Origin: Nostoc piscinale CENA21
GTDB taxonomy: Bacteria; Cyanobacteriota; Cyanobacteriia; Cyanobacteriales; Nostocaceae
NCBI RefSeq assembly: GCF_001298445.1
Contig: NZ_CP012036.1
Span: forward strand, 4,948,158-5,012,157
Direction of reading: 5' to 3'
Length of the DNA: 64,000 bases
Shown: one piece after another, positions 44,650-55,820 of the stretch
Position numbering within the stretch: position 1 is the stretch's first letter
Layout: every line of letters begins with the position of its first letter
The notes under the pieces: generated by a model
Database searches by the model: none
Told to the model about the DNA's origin: nothing
The model's input: only the letters and a program-made list of their open reading frames with translations
Position numbers and translations under genes: made by a program

Positions 44650-45573
44650 ATGGCAGATTTGCAGGAACGCGGGCATCTTCTCACAGAGCAGATTAATCCT
44701 CTCAGTCAAAACTTAGATCAACTGAGTTCTTTAGAATTAGTAGAACTGTTTAATATAGAAGACCAAAAAGCAGTAGCCGCAGTAGCCGCAGCTAAAGTTG
44801 AATTAGCTCAAGCCATTGAAAAGACAGCAGAGCGGTTACAGCAAGGCGGACGCTTATTTTATATCGGTGCTGGCACCAGTGGTAGATTAGGCGTATTAGA
44901 TGCAGCTGAATGTCCTCCTACTTTTTGTACACCTCCAGAATTAGTCCAGGGAATCATTGCTGGTGGTGCTGGCGCACTAGTCCGCAGTTCTGAAGATTTA
45001 GAAGACCGCGCTCAAGATGGCGAAGCTGCGATCGCTCAAAGACAGATCACCCAATTAGATGTAGTGGTGGGGATTACTGCTGGCGGAACAACCCCCTTTG
45101 TACATGGGGCGCTCAATGCTGCTCGTCAAAGAGGAGCCGTCACTATATTTATTGCCTGTGTGCCGCAAGAACAAGTCAGTATCGACGTTGATATTGATAT
45201 TCGGTTGTTAACAGGGCCAGAAGTATTAGCTGGTTCAACTCGCTTAAAAGCCGGTACAGCCACCAAGCTGACTTTAAATATCTTGTCTACTGGGGTGATG
45301 GTGAAGCTGGGCAAGGTTTATGGTAATCGGATGGTGGATGTCGCCGTCACAAATCAAAAACTCCGCGATCGCGCTTTGCGAATTCTCCAAGACCTCACGG
45401 GCTTAAGTCGAGAAACTGCGGCTCTACTGCTAGAACGTAGTGGTAAATGGGTGAAACTGGCTTTATTAATGCACTGGACTGGTTTAGAAAAACAAGCAGG
45501 CGATCAACTGCTATCAGAACACCAAGGTAATCTCCGAGCCGCAGTAGCCAGCTACAACAACACTAAAGCCTGA
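44650..45573 (+). CDS. murQ: N-acetylmuramic acid 6-phosphate etherase
   Basis: 307 residues from the ATG at 44650 (MADLQERGHLLTEQ), which is the usual family length; the frame extends upstream without support. SIS-domain sugar isomerase fold with the phosphate loop IGAGTSGRLGVLDAAECPPT, then GITAGGTTPFVHGAL, and ETAALLLERSGKWVKLAL near the C-terminus. Cleaves the lactyl ether of MurNAc-6-P to give GlcNAc-6-P in peptidoglycan recycling. No other recycling gene is adjacent. Confidence 0.95.
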   Translation: MADLQERGHLLTEQINPLSQNLDQLSSLELVELFNIEDQKAVAAVAAAKVELAQAIEKTAERLQQGGRLFYIGAGTSGRLGVLDAAECPPTFCTPPELVQGIIAGGAGALVRSSEDLEDRAQDGEAAIAQRQITQLDVVVGITAGGTTPFVHGALNAARQRGAVTIFIACVPQEQVSIDVDIDIRLLTGPEVLAGSTRLKAGTATKLTLNILSTGVMVKLGKVYGNRMVDVAVTNQKLRDRALRILQDLTGLSRETAALLLERSGKWVKLALLMHWTGLEKQAGDQLLSEHQGNLRAAVASYNNTKA

Positions 45574-45614
45574 GTATCGCCAAATTTCAAACTCAGTTTT
45601 TCTGCAAAATATCT

Positions 45615-45648
45615 GGCTGCTACTAGTTTTTGGTAGTCAGCCTTTTTT
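45615..45648 (+). terminator. Terminator of murQ
   Basis: GGCTG-C-TACTA and TGGTAG-T-CAGCC form a long stem with a small loop, followed by six T. About 40 bp past the murQ stop. Confidence 0.85.
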
Positions 45649-46348
45649 ATGTTTTGCACCCAGAATCTTGCAATGGTCAGGCGATCGCTTAACAACAATA
45701 AAGCAAACTTCAAAAGCAAAACATCAAGAAACTACTATTCGCAAATCTTAGTAAAAAATCAAAAATTTGATTATGAGTTGATCAATGTTAGTTGAATTGT
45801 AAAAAAACTTGATAATATATCCGCCAAGCTTATTATTATTCAATTTATTTTCTACGGATAAATAAAAATAATCATTAGTTTAACCAACTCTGGTTTGCCC
45901 ATAAAAAATATTAACAACTCTTGCGTATAAGGCATTTTACTTGTCTTGTTTATGCAATTCAAATGTCTAAACGCTTACGAAATCATCCGATTGAGTTTTT
46001 CTAAAAAAAATACCAAAAAAATAATCACATTGGTGATTAGTGCTACAGGTTACATTTAACATAAAAATCACACATAAGATACGCAAAGCCTTTGATATAA
46101 GGCTTTATAAATTCATAAATATTCAGGATTTTCTTATAAAAATTAGCTGTTGCGTAAAATTACGAGTTTTTTATGATACTAAACAATTCATCTTGCTCAT
46201 ACTAGTTACGCGTTTTTTCTAGTACCAATTACGCAAATATTAAGTTAACCTGAATCACATTGTGGTCTGAGTCTGATTTACGCAATTTCTCGGATATCGA
46301 GAAACAGAGCGAGTTTAGTGTTCCCTATTGAGTTCAGGATTTCTTTTC
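45649..46348. other. Long A+T-rich intergenic region
   Basis: 700 bp with no credible gene. An A+T-rich frame around 46040-46222 has no ribosome site and looks random. One HIP1 site at about 45682. The promoter of the secreted hydrolase at 46349 must lie here. Confidence 0.45.
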
Positions 46349-47807
46349 ATGACTAAACTTAATTCTTTGTTGTGTTCCTTAGTAGCTTCTGCTGCACTTT
46401 TGGGACAAACATTTTCTAGTGCATTAGCAATTACTCCCATTAACATCACAGTTAAATCAGGAGCAAGACAAACATTTCAAGGATTAGGATTTAGCTCAAC
46501 GGTTGCAGGTAGTAATGGATATAGAAAGCTCACGCAATCACAAAAAAAATACACTGCAAAAATTAGTGTGTAATGATGCCAAATTCAAGATTGTCAGGCT
46601 ATGGTTCCAAGCTAATAAATACTCACCCCAACCTGGTATTGAAAATATGCCTGTGTTCGTAAATCCTTATGTCAAATCAGGATTTATAGCTGATGCCTTA
46701 GCCAATGGATGCACAACATTACTGTTAGCACCTGATTTTCTCCCACCTTATATGAAGTCTGAAGATAGTACATATATAAAAGACGCTGAAATATTCAACT
46801 ATGCTGCGCTTTTAGCCAACTTCATATATCGAATGAAGCAAGAATATGGAGTAAAAATTCACGCTACAGGCATATTAAACGAACCTAATGATAATCCCGT
46901 CAAATTCAAAGATTCTCAATGGCCTGTGATGATTACAGCACTACGCCAAGAATTAGATAACCGTAATTTGAAAGATGTCAAAATAGTTACGCCAGAGTTA
47001 GCAAATGCTGATAGTATAGCTGTTCGCATCATCAAAGCTATCAAAAATAACCCCGAAGCTTGGAAAGCACTAGCGGCAATTTCGACCCATTCTTACAACA
47101 TGGCCGCAGCACCCTGGATAAGCTCTCTACTTGAAGGAACAGATAAAGAATATTGGATGACAGAAGCTGGTACTAATGGCCCAGAAGAACCCGGAGATGC
47201 ACTTAAAGCTGCGTCTGCGGCTTCTCGCTTCCTCAATGATATGAACAATCGGGTAACTCACTGGATTTGGTTTATTGGACATGCACCATCCCACACCGAA
47301 GATAACTCTACAAGGTTAATTCCTTACACTATTAGCCCGTTTAAATATCAACTTTTCCAGAAATATCATTACTTCAAACAACTAACCCGCACCTTTGATA
47401 CAGGAGCCGTATTCCGAAAAAGCTATAGTTCACTAGAAAAAGATATGACCTGGAGTTCTGGCAAAAAGCCTCGAATTACAGTGGCTAGTGCGAAAAACCC
47501 TGATGGTTCTTGGGGAATCGGAATCAGTAATTACACTTCTGACAAATTTTTCTATGCTCTTCCGGCTGGCTTGGGTTATCCCGAAGGTACATTGGTGAGC
47601 GATGCCCAATCTGGTCGTGCAGCAGAAACATTTGCTGTCACAGTATTTATCGAAGAACTAGCCCAAGCTGGCGATATCAAGATGAAAATGTATCGTTCCA
47701 ACAGCAATGTTAATAATGTCTATATAGGCTCTGCTTTGATGCGGAAAGGAACAGTGATTATTCCCACAGTAAACAGTTTGGATCTCATTACTCTCCGCAG
47801 TCAGTGA
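46349..47807 (+). pseudogene. Secreted glycoside hydrolase (GH30/clan A-like), interrupted by one frameshift
   Basis: Signal peptide from the ATG at 46349 (MTKLNSLLCSLVASAALLGQ, cleaved near SSALA). The frame breaks at an A8 run (46542-46549). With seven A it continues LTQSQKNTLQKLVCNDAKFK. Product about 486 residues. QTFQGLGFSSTVAG resembles the opening of GH30 enzymes. Candidate acid/base Glu in GILNEPNDNP and nucleophile Glu in WMTEAGTNGP fit clan GH-A, with STHSYN in between. A C-terminal beta-sandwich follows. It probably acts on extracellular polysaccharide, in keeping with the polymer cluster to the right. Confidence 0.8.
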
Positions 47808-48004
47808 ATGACAAAATAGGATTTGTTATCTTCAATAAATAAGTCAGTCAATCACTCACATACTTTTCAGTAGTGAAATACCATTTAAATTATAAAATTT
47901 TTAGCTAGAGTAAATTCTAGCTATTTTTTTATCTAGAAATCCTAAATAAAATATAATCAATATACATATTCACATTCATGGTAGCATATTAATGCTGAGA
48001 TAGT

Positions 48005-49249
48005 ATGAACGCGACTTTATTAGAAAATAATCTGACTCATGAACTAGAACTATTAATTTGTTGTTCTGTTACTCATATCAAACGAAAAAAAACTTAATTA
48101 GAATCGAAAGATTATTACAAAAGCCAATTAACTGGGAATATATTCTAGAAATAGCTGCTTACCATAAAGTTTTACCACTATTATTTATTAATCTAAGTAA
48201 ATTTAATTCTCAAGCTATTCCTCATAAAATCTTTAGCACGCTACAAAAATATTATTACCTGAATACACAGCATAGCCTGTTAATGGCTAGTAAACTTGTC
48301 AATATATTAAATATTTTCACTGAACATAACATTCCTGTTATTCCCTTTAAAGGGCCAATCTTAGCTACCATAGCTTACGGCGATATATCGCGCCGATCTT
48401 TTGGAGATTTGGATCTGCTTGTGCATCGAAAGGATTTTTTAAAAACTAAACAAATATTAATAAATGAAGGATTTGAGCCATACGCAGATAGTAATGAAAA
48501 AGAAGCTGCTTATCTTAAATCTCTCAATAGCCAAGACGAAGAAGCTTATTTACATTCTCATTGGGAGTTACATTTAATTAATCGAAAAGAGCAAGTCACT
48601 TTAGATGTTCACCAAGGGGTTTTATCTAAAAAATTCTCCCTACCGTACAGTTCAGAATGGATATGGAATGACACAATAACAATAAATTTTGCTGGTAAAC
48701 AAATACTCAGCTTTTCTGCGGAAAACCTGATCATTATTCTCTGTTCCCAAGGAAGTAAAGACTGTTGGTTATTCTTAAATAGAATTTGTGACTTAGCTGA
48801 AGTATTACGTACTTATACTGATGTAAATTGGGAAAAAAATTTGGCAGTTGGCTACTGAATTAAAAATGAAAAGAATGCTGCTGTTAGGACTTTCCCTTGC
48901 TCATCATATCTTAGATACTTCACTCCCAGAAATTATTTTACAAAAAATAGAAAGTAACACATCAGTCAAGCATCTCACCTCTGAAATTATTCTCCAATTA
49001 ACTCGTCCTGTTCCTGATGTTGCCACACAAAGTCAATTAAAATCTGCACTTTTTCATCTAAAATTGATAGAACAACCTTGGCATAAAATACTATACTGCT
49101 ATGAACATCTCATTGTTCCTACTATCGCAGACAAAAGTTTTGTGTCTTTACCTAAACATTTGTCATTTCTGTATTATTTTATTCGGCCATTCAGGATGAT
49201 TTTTTTTAAAATAAAAAATAGTGAATTTTCAAAGTCAATTATATTTTAA
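48005..49249 (+). pseudogene. Nucleotidyltransferase-family protein (NTP_transf_5-like), interrupted by two frameshifts
   Basis: Start at 48005 (MNATLLENNLTHELELLICC), typical opening of this family. Break 1 is at an A8 run (48085-48092), where one A seems missing. Break 2 is at an A7 run (48833-48839), where one A is extra. Joined, about 414 residues. The core is VIPFKGPILATIAYGDISRR then SFGDLDLLV, with the Asp pair that coordinates metal in the Pol-beta-like nucleotidyltransferase fold (PF14907). The family is common in polysaccharide and peptide-modification clusters. It converges with the glycosyltransferase gene at 49239 with an 11-bp overlap. Confidence 0.75.
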
Positions 49250-50422
49250 TAAACTTATGATAAATAGACATTAATTGCTGATAGTTCGCTTCTGAAGAGT
49301 ATTTGTATTCACAAATTAACCTAGCATTATTGCCATAATTGACCATTAATTCATAATGGTCAATAGCCCATTTTATTTTAGCTGCTAAATCTTCTGAATT
49401 CCCAGGTTCAAAGTATAATCCACTCATATGATCTTGAACAATTTCAGCCATACTCCCTAACTGAGAAGCAATCACAGGTAAACTAGCTGCAAATGCTTCA
49501 ATTATAGTTAGTGGAAAACCTTCATACCAAATTGAAGGAAAAACTAAAAGTTTAGCTTTCTGCATTAATTCCATCACTACTAATTTATCTTGATGTCCCA
49601 AAAATTCAACTATATTTGCATAGCCTGCTGTTTGAACTTTTCTCTGCAAAACTTGACGCAGTGGGCCATCACCGACAATTTTTAATGGTGTAGATATATG
49701 ATTTTTGATATAAGCATCAATCAGAACAGAAACTCCTTTTTCTTCTGATAGTCTGCCAACAAATAGTAAGTAATTATCGCGTTGAATATTTGACTCTAAA
49801 CTATTTGACTGAAAAACGAAATTTGGTTTAATATAAATTTTTTTCTGCTGGAAGTCCAGCTTGAATCATTTTTTCTTTTTGAAATTGAGTCAAAACAATA
49901 TAAGCATTTACTTTTTTATGCCAAGTACCTGTTAATCTATGCCATGTAGTCATTGCTGCAACAACAGAACTTTGAAGATGAGAGTTACGATAACAGCCAT
50001 GTACCACACTAGACCAAGGTATTAATCTACCAATACAATCTTCACAGATTCTGCCATCTCGAAAAGGCATTGCTTTAGGACAAGCTAGACGATAATTGTG
50101 CAGCGTTTGAACAACAGGTACTCCAGCAGCATAACAAGCATCATATACAGCAGGTGATAGTAAAGGAAAAAAATTATGTACATGAACTATATCAGGAGAA
50201 AAACGTATAATCTCTGCTTGAACTAGTTGTTTAGATGGAAGCGAATATATTGCTCCCCCTGCTGCTGCTAATGTATCCCAAACATTTACTATCTTCAGGT
50301 TATTTTCTTCCAGTAAAATCACATCATGCCCATTAGCCTCTAATAGACTTTTTTTCTGTCTGAACTACTTTATCTTCACCACCGGTTAATCGATAGCGAT
50401 TGTGTAAGATTAACAGCTTCAT
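49239..50422 (-). pseudogene. Glycosyltransferase family 4, interrupted by two frameshifts
   Basis: Starts MKLLILHNRYRLTGGEDKVV at 50422. Breaks at T7 runs (A7 on the coding strand) at 50349-50355 and 49838-49844. Removing one base each restores EKSLLEANGHD and AEKIYIKPNF. Joined product about 393 residues. The N-terminal half has HVHNFFPLLSP and a Cys-rich acceptor loop (RDGRICEDCIGR). The C-terminal half has the GT-B donor site (GRLSEEKG, PSIWYEGFPLTIIEAFA). It is a clear paralogue of the intact gene at 53284-54462. Confidence 0.82.
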
Positions 50423-50556
50423 GCTTTTTTATGAACTGGCGGATATGAACTAATACTATTAAGTTAAAGAGTCATAGCTTTTAGGAGAAGGGATACACTG
50501 ATAAATATTTATTTGAATTTCATTTATATATGAATATTCTATAAAACAAACAGAAG

Positions 50557-51811
50557 TTAGTAAAAATTTGCTAGTTTTTCCTGTACGCAAATTTCTCTAT
50601 AAGATTGAGCAAAAAATAATCCTTTAAATTCCCAACTAAACACATCTCTAACTCTCCTTTGGGCAGCCTTGCCCATCTTTGATCTCAATTTTGCATCTGC
50701 AACCAAACACATCATTGCTTGAGTAATGTCTTTGACAGCTTGTTCTGGCGTATTTGCTGGAATTTTAAAACCAGTTGTTTCAGTGACCTGAAGTGCTGGC
50801 CCTCCTAAATTTAAGCAAATTACTGGTAAACCCAGTGACATTGCTTCTAAACAGACTAATCCCCCAGAGTCATGCAAACTTGGGTGAACTAGTACATGAG
50901 AGTCTTTTATTTTACTTAAAGTTTGCTCACGAGACAAACTACCCCAAAATTTGATTCGTTTTTCAATACCTAGTTCTTGGGTGAGCTTTTCCAAGTTTTT
51001 TCGCTCAGATCCTTCTCCCACAAACCAATACTCAGAATTAGATATATTTGCTTTGGCAAATGCTAATAATCCTAGATGAAATCCTTTCCAATGCAATAAT
51101 CTACCCACGCTGATAAACCTGACAATAGATTGATGGGATGGAGATATCTCTGGATAATTAACTAATTCTTCTTGAGATATACCAAGCTGAGAATATACTT
51201 GAACATTTTTTTGCACCTAAACATCGTAACTTTTTAGCTGTATCTTCAGTTGTAGCCCAAGCTAAAACACTGCGTCGTGCTGTTAAGCGGACAAAAGGAT
51301 CACACTCTCCAATGAAGCAAGCGGTGTTTCTCAAAAACTCATATATTTTGCTTTGAAAATTTAAACTTGACCAAAAATCTTTGGGAGTGAATTCTCCTCC
51401 ACCCACAGGCCCCCAGATAAAAGGAATTGGTAACAAACAAAGAAAAGACGGACTATTATATTTGACGTAAGTGACATGATGCACAATATCAAAGGAAATT
51501 TTCTGATGGAGCTTTCTGCTAACCAAGTAAGCCGTAATTTGCCATAAATAGTAGTGAAGATAGACCCACTTTTGGGTTAATTTTCCTTTCTGGCTCCAAT
51601 CTATTATCAAACCAAAAGGGTCTAAATAAATAAAATTGAGATTAGATGGAGACTTGCGTGCTAATTCTGCTTCAATAGCAAAGCGGTGACAGTTAGAAGT
51701 TAAAACCCAAACTTGATGATATTTGCTCATTTGTTGAGCAAAATTCCAACCTACACCTGGTTCAGAACCTTGGCCTGGTTCACAGGCGTATGCAGAAATC
51801 AGAATTTTCAT
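50557..51811 (-). pseudogene. Glycosyltransferase family 4, interrupted by one frameshift
   Basis: Starts MKILISAYACEPGQGSEPGV. The break at the T7 run 51206-51212 is resolved by one base less (LGAKNVQVYSQLGISQEE). Joined product about 417 residues. PFIWGPVGGGE, GRLLHWKGFHLGL and SLHDSGGLVCLEAMSLGLPV are GT4 signatures (the last with the ExxxxxxxE-type donor site). Paralogue of the intact gene at 54474-55727, same length and order of motifs. Confidence 0.83.
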
Positions 51812-51835
51812 AATTATTTAGTTTGTATAGAATAT

Positions 51836-53140
51836 TTATTCAGCTTCTGCATCAAAAAGTTGGGGATAACGTTTATATATTTGCATCGCAGCTAAACCGA
51901 TACCATACATTGTCCATAACCAAATACCACCTGTGGGACCTTCAATAATTACTTCAAATGATGTAACAGTCATACTGGCTACCCAATAAGTAAGTAAAGT
52001 TAAAAATATACCAGACCATTTTGTCTGTCCCTTTTTTCTGCACTGTAAATATTTTGATAGTATGCTTCCAGCCCAACCTAATTGAATTATTAGCCAAAGA
52101 ACAAAACCAGGAATGCCAGTACGAGAAAGTACTGTAATATGACCATTATGTGGACTACGTACAGCACCATTACCTAAAGGATCAAAACCTGTACCAGCTC
52201 CCAAGTTAAAACCAAATCCTCGACCAGTCCAAAAATAATCTGAAAAAGTGCTTTTGATGAGATAAGTCCACCACTCTAATCGGTATTCTTTTGTACCTTG
52301 TCTTTCATTATTGTCAACAAAAATGCTTAATACTTTGTTAAATATAGGTGCAAAAAACTCTGGATTGACAATGAAAGCCAATAAAATAATCAAAATTATA
52401 ATAGTTATTATGCGCCAAACTTTACTACTTTTATACTTGGCAATTCCCAGCAATAAAAAAGCATTTAAAAAAGCTAGTGTTCCTGAACGATTAGAATTTA
52501 AAGCTACTACGCCTAAGTTGACAAAAAACATTAAAGTAAATAATAATGTGTGAATATCTAGCAAACTAGATCCAACAAAAAAAGCAGTAATTCCCGATAA
52601 ATGAGTCATTGTATCTGCTGGTTTGATAGAGATAATTCTAGCTCCAGCACCAGGTAAACTAGGTAATGGTATTGTTCTAGATATCAACCAGAGAAATGGG
52701 ATTAGAAGAATAAAAATTTTACAAAACCGCTCATACTGAGCAACCATAAATACAAACCGCTGTGGCTTACTAATTAGTAAGGTTGCAACTATCATGGCAA
52801 AAAATATGTAGTACCATAATGCTGCATCACGTATAGCATCTAAGCCATATATTGGTAAATAAGGTATGGTATTGAGGCAACACCACACCATAAATATGAT
52901 TAAAAACCAAGCATGGGGCAGTTTGAGAAGTTTTGGAATTGATTTGTTGATACTTAAAGCAAACAATCCAAAAATAAGAGTAATTTCCCCGATATAAGCA
53001 GGAGCTACACCGAAGTAAGAAAAACCTCGACCACACAGAGCGTATCCCAGAAGTACCCAACTATACCACTTAAGAAATTTATCGGCTATAGAAGATTTTT
53101 CAGTCTCATTTTTAAGATAAACACTTGTTTTATCGAGCAT
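51836..53140 (-). CDS. O-antigen ligase/polymerase-like membrane protein (Wzy-like)
   Basis: 434 residues with about ten to twelve membrane segments. The large external loop near residues 265-330 leads to the motif SPHNGHITVLSRTGIPGFVL, typical of the Wzy_C/O-antigen ligase superfamily. Probably polymerises or ligates the repeat unit made by the flanking glycosyltransferases, at the periplasmic side of the inner membrane. It lies between two paralogous glycosyltransferase pairs, all on the minus strand. Confidence 0.88.
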   Translation of the reverse strand: MLDKTSVYLKNETEKSSIADKFLKWYSWVLLGYALCGRGFSYFGVAPAYIGEITLIFGLFALSINKSIPKLLKLPHAWFLIIFMVWCCLNTIPYLPIYGLDAIRDAALWYYIFFAMIVATLLISKPQRFVFMVAQYERFCKIFILLIPFLWLISRTIPLPSLPGAGARIISIKPADTMTHLSGITAFFVGSSLLDIHTLLFTLMFFVNLGVVALNSNRSGTLAFLNAFLLLGIAKYKSSKVWRIITIIILIILLAFIVNPEFFAPIFNKVLSIFVDNNERQGTKEYRLEWWTYLIKSTFSDYFWTGRGFGFNLGAGTGFDPLGNGAVRSPHNGHITVLSRTGIPGFVLWLIIQLGWAGSILSKYLQCRKKGQTKWSGIFLTLLTYWVASMTVTSFEVIIEGPTGGIWLWTMYGIGLAAMQIYKRYPQLFDAEAE

Positions 53141-53283
53141 AAGCTAATTGAGTTATTATTGATTTACTTTAGAAAATTAAAAGTATTAAAATGTGATTTT
53201 TAGGGAAAATAGATTGTTAAAAACAATCTAAATACTTTCTATATGGAATTGAAATAATAGTGATATTTTATAATTTAAATTAA

Positions 53284-54462
53284 TTAAATTTTTAGTAAGC
53301 TGCGATGAGTAGCTAATTCATAAATTGCCATCATTCGGTTATAGTTCTGTTGTGCTGTGTACTTAGATTCAAATTCATACCTAGCTTCTTGACGCATTTG
53401 AGCTAGTCTTGCTTGATTTGCAACCGCCCACTGCACTTTCGTTGCTAAATCTTCGGAGTTTCCAGGTGAAAACAGCAATCCAGTACGACCGGAGTCTACC
53501 AATTCTGCGATCGCCCCAATATTAGCAGCAATTACGGGGGTACCTTTCGCAAAAGCCTCAACCGCAACTCGACCAAAAGTTTCATACCACTTGGAAGGAA
53601 ACACTAAAAACATAGCTTCTCCCATCAATTTATGTACTTCAGATATTGGTCTACGTCCTAGCCATTCTACGTTGGGCATTCGTTTAACTAATTCCACCAC
53701 TTTCTCTGCTAGAGGCCCTTCCCCTATAATCTTTAAAGGAACTTTCCCTTCTAAATAGTTCCAAGCCGCTAGTAAGGTATCTAATCCTTTCTCGGAAGAT
53801 AATCTGCCAACAAAAAGAGCATAGCCGCCAGAACCATTTCCCACACCAGGATCAGGATGCACAAAGTTAGGCTTGACGACAATTTTTTCGGCTGGGAAAC
53901 CTCCAGCAATAAATTTTTGTCGGGCAAACTCAGTTAAGGAAATATAAACATCTACCATTTCCAGCCAAGTACCCATAGCGCGATGAGCTGTTAACATAGT
54001 TGCTACAGCGATCGTTGCTGGGCGGTTGTCCCGATAGCAACCATACCAAACGCCAGGATAGGGAATAAACTTCCCCATACAATCTTCGCAGACGATGCCA
54101 TCCCGAAAAAATAAGCCGTTGGGACACAGTAGGCGATAATTACGCAAAGTTTGCACAACAGGTACTCCTTCTGACTTAGCCGCATAGTGAACAGAAGGAG
54201 AAATTAAGGGGAAAAAATTCTGAATATGGACAATATCACATTTTGAACTCTGAAGTTTTTGTTTGACTATGTTGTAAGATTCTTGAGACCAGATAGAGCG
54301 CAACGCCATCGGTACCGCACCAATAGATCCCACTCGGTCATTATGCTCTTGATAAACATCAACTTCATGACCCATTTCCCGTAAGAGTTTTTCTTCAGCC
54401 TCACGAGATTCATCTTCACCGCCACGAATTTGATAATTGTTATGAATGCTTAGAATGTGCAT
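53284..54462 (-). CDS. Glycosyltransferase family 4
   Basis: 392 residues, MHILSIHNNYQIRGGEDESR. GT-B fold. The acceptor half contains VHIQNFFPLISPS and a Cys pair loop (RDGIVCEDCMGKFI). The donor half has LFVGRLSSEKGLDTLLAAWN and FPSKWYETFGRVAVEAFAKG with the catalytic-type Glu residues. Stops 12 bp after the previous gene's start region, so it is cotranscribed with 54474-55727. Paralogue of the interrupted gene at 49239. Confidence 0.9.
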   Translation of the reverse strand: MHILSIHNNYQIRGGEDESREAEEKLLREMGHEVDVYQEHNDRVGSIGAVPMALRSIWSQESYNIVKQKLQSSKCDIVHIQNFFPLISPSVHYAAKSEGVPVVQTLRNYRLLCPNGLFFRDGIVCEDCMGKFIPYPGVWYGCYRDNRPATIAVATMLTAHRAMGTWLEMVDVYISLTEFARQKFIAGGFPAEKIVVKPNFVHPDPGVGNGSGGYALFVGRLSSEKGLDTLLAAWNYLEGKVPLKIIGEGPLAEKVVELVKRMPNVEWLGRRPISEVHKLMGEAMFLVFPSKWYETFGRVAVEAFAKGTPVIAANIGAIAELVDSGRTGLLFSPGNSEDLATKVQWAVANQARLAQMRQEARYEFESKYTAQQNYNRMMAIYELATHRSLLKI

Positions 54463-54473
54463 AGTTTAAGAAT

Positions 54474-55727
54474 TCAAAGCTGAATGGCACTTGAAGATGT
54501 CAAACTTTCTGGAGAAGTCAAAATCTCTGCGTAAGTTTGAGCTAAAACCTGGCTTTTTACCTCCCAAGAAAAGTTTTCCCTAGCAAGCTTTCGAGCTACG
54601 CTTCCCATACGCAAACGTAATTCATTGTTTTGAGCCAAACAAGTCATCGCTGTTGCTAAGTCACGCACAGTTTGTTCAGGAGTATGAGCAGAAATCTTAA
54701 AGCCTGTTTCTTCCACAACCTGCAAAGCAGGGCCACCTAAATCAAGGCAAATTACTGGTCTACCTGCTGCCATTGCTTCCATACAGACAAATCCGCCTGA
54801 TTCATGCAAACTTGGATGAACTAGTACATGAGATTCTCCTAATAATTGAAAAATTTTCTCTCTTGGCAGTTTACCCCAGAATTTTACTTGCTGTGTAATA
54901 CCTAACTTTTCTGTCAGAGCTTGCAGATATTTCAGGTCTGGCCCATCTCCAATAATCCAATATTCAGCATCAGTAAGATTTGCTTGTGCAAAAGCTTTTA
55001 AACCTAAATAAAAACCTTTCCAGTGTAATAATCTACCAATACTAAGGAAAATTACTGGGGCAGTTTTGGTTAATGAAGACTGAGCAAGACAATCTATTTC
55101 TTGCTGGGATAAACCTACAGGAGAAAAAACTTTTACATTTGCTGCACCTAGCTTTTTTAACTTTTCTGCTGTATCTTGAGTCATACCCCAAGCTAAAAAA
55201 CTTTTCTTGGCTGTAAAACTTACAAATGGGTCTTTTTCTCTAGTCCAACGTATCAAGTTTCTGATTACTTCGTAAATTTTTCCCCGCAAATGAAAGTCTT
55301 GCCAAAAAGTCCTGGGTGCAGATTCTCCACCCCCAACTGGTCCCCAAATAAAAGGCACAGGTAAGAAAGATAAAAAGCTGGGATAGTTATAAGTAACATA
55401 AGATACATGATGAACTATATTAAAACCAATATTATTATGTAACTTCCGTCCCACAAAATATGCTTGTATCTGCCACAGATAATAATGTAAGTATATTAAT
55501 CCAACACCCTTTTTCCAGTATTCAGCACCGGGTAAGTCAAAATAGATAAACTCTAATCCAGGTATTGATTTTGGCTTAATTTCTGCTTCAATAAAAGGAT
55601 AATTATCTTTACGGGTTAAAACCCAAACTTGATGTTTTTTTGCTAATTCGTTAATTGTATTCCAGCCTATACCAGGATCGGAACCCATGTTTGGTCTACA
55701 TGCGTAGGCAGATACAAGAACTTTCAT
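54474..55727 (-). CDS. Glycosyltransferase family 4
   Basis: 417 residues, MKVLVSAYACRPNMGSDPGI. FIWGPVGGGESAP, GRLLHWKGFYLGLKAF and HPSLHESGGFVCMEAMAAGR are GT4 signatures. The AGRPVICLDLGGPALQV stretch is shared almost word for word with the interrupted paralogue at 50557. Eleven bp upstream of 53284-54462. Confidence 0.9.
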   Translation of the reverse strand: MKVLVSAYACRPNMGSDPGIGWNTINELAKKHQVWVLTRKDNYPFIEAEIKPKSIPGLEFIYFDLPGAEYWKKGVGLIYLHYYLWQIQAYFVGRKLHNNIGFNIVHHVSYVTYNYPSFLSFLPVPFIWGPVGGGESAPRTFWQDFHLRGKIYEVIRNLIRWTREKDPFVSFTAKKSFLAWGMTQDTAEKLKKLGAANVKVFSPVGLSQQEIDCLAQSSLTKTAPVIFLSIGRLLHWKGFYLGLKAFAQANLTDAEYWIIGDGPDLKYLQALTEKLGITQQVKFWGKLPREKIFQLLGESHVLVHPSLHESGGFVCMEAMAAGRPVICLDLGGPALQVVEETGFKISAHTPEQTVRDLATAMTCLAQNNELRLRMGSVARKLARENFSWEVKSQVLAQTYAEILTSPESLTSSSAIQL

Positions 55728-55820
55728 GAATCAGTTACTCCAGGTTAAAAATTGCGGCTGATTGGTTTTTAATTTTTTTAGAGAAAAACAAATACTTTCT
55801 TGTTTTTAGACTTTTTTTTA

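Noticed and set aside
46040..46222. 60-codon plus-strand frame in the murQ-hydrolase gap
   Set aside because: A+T-rich random composition, no ribosome site, and no recognisable domain.
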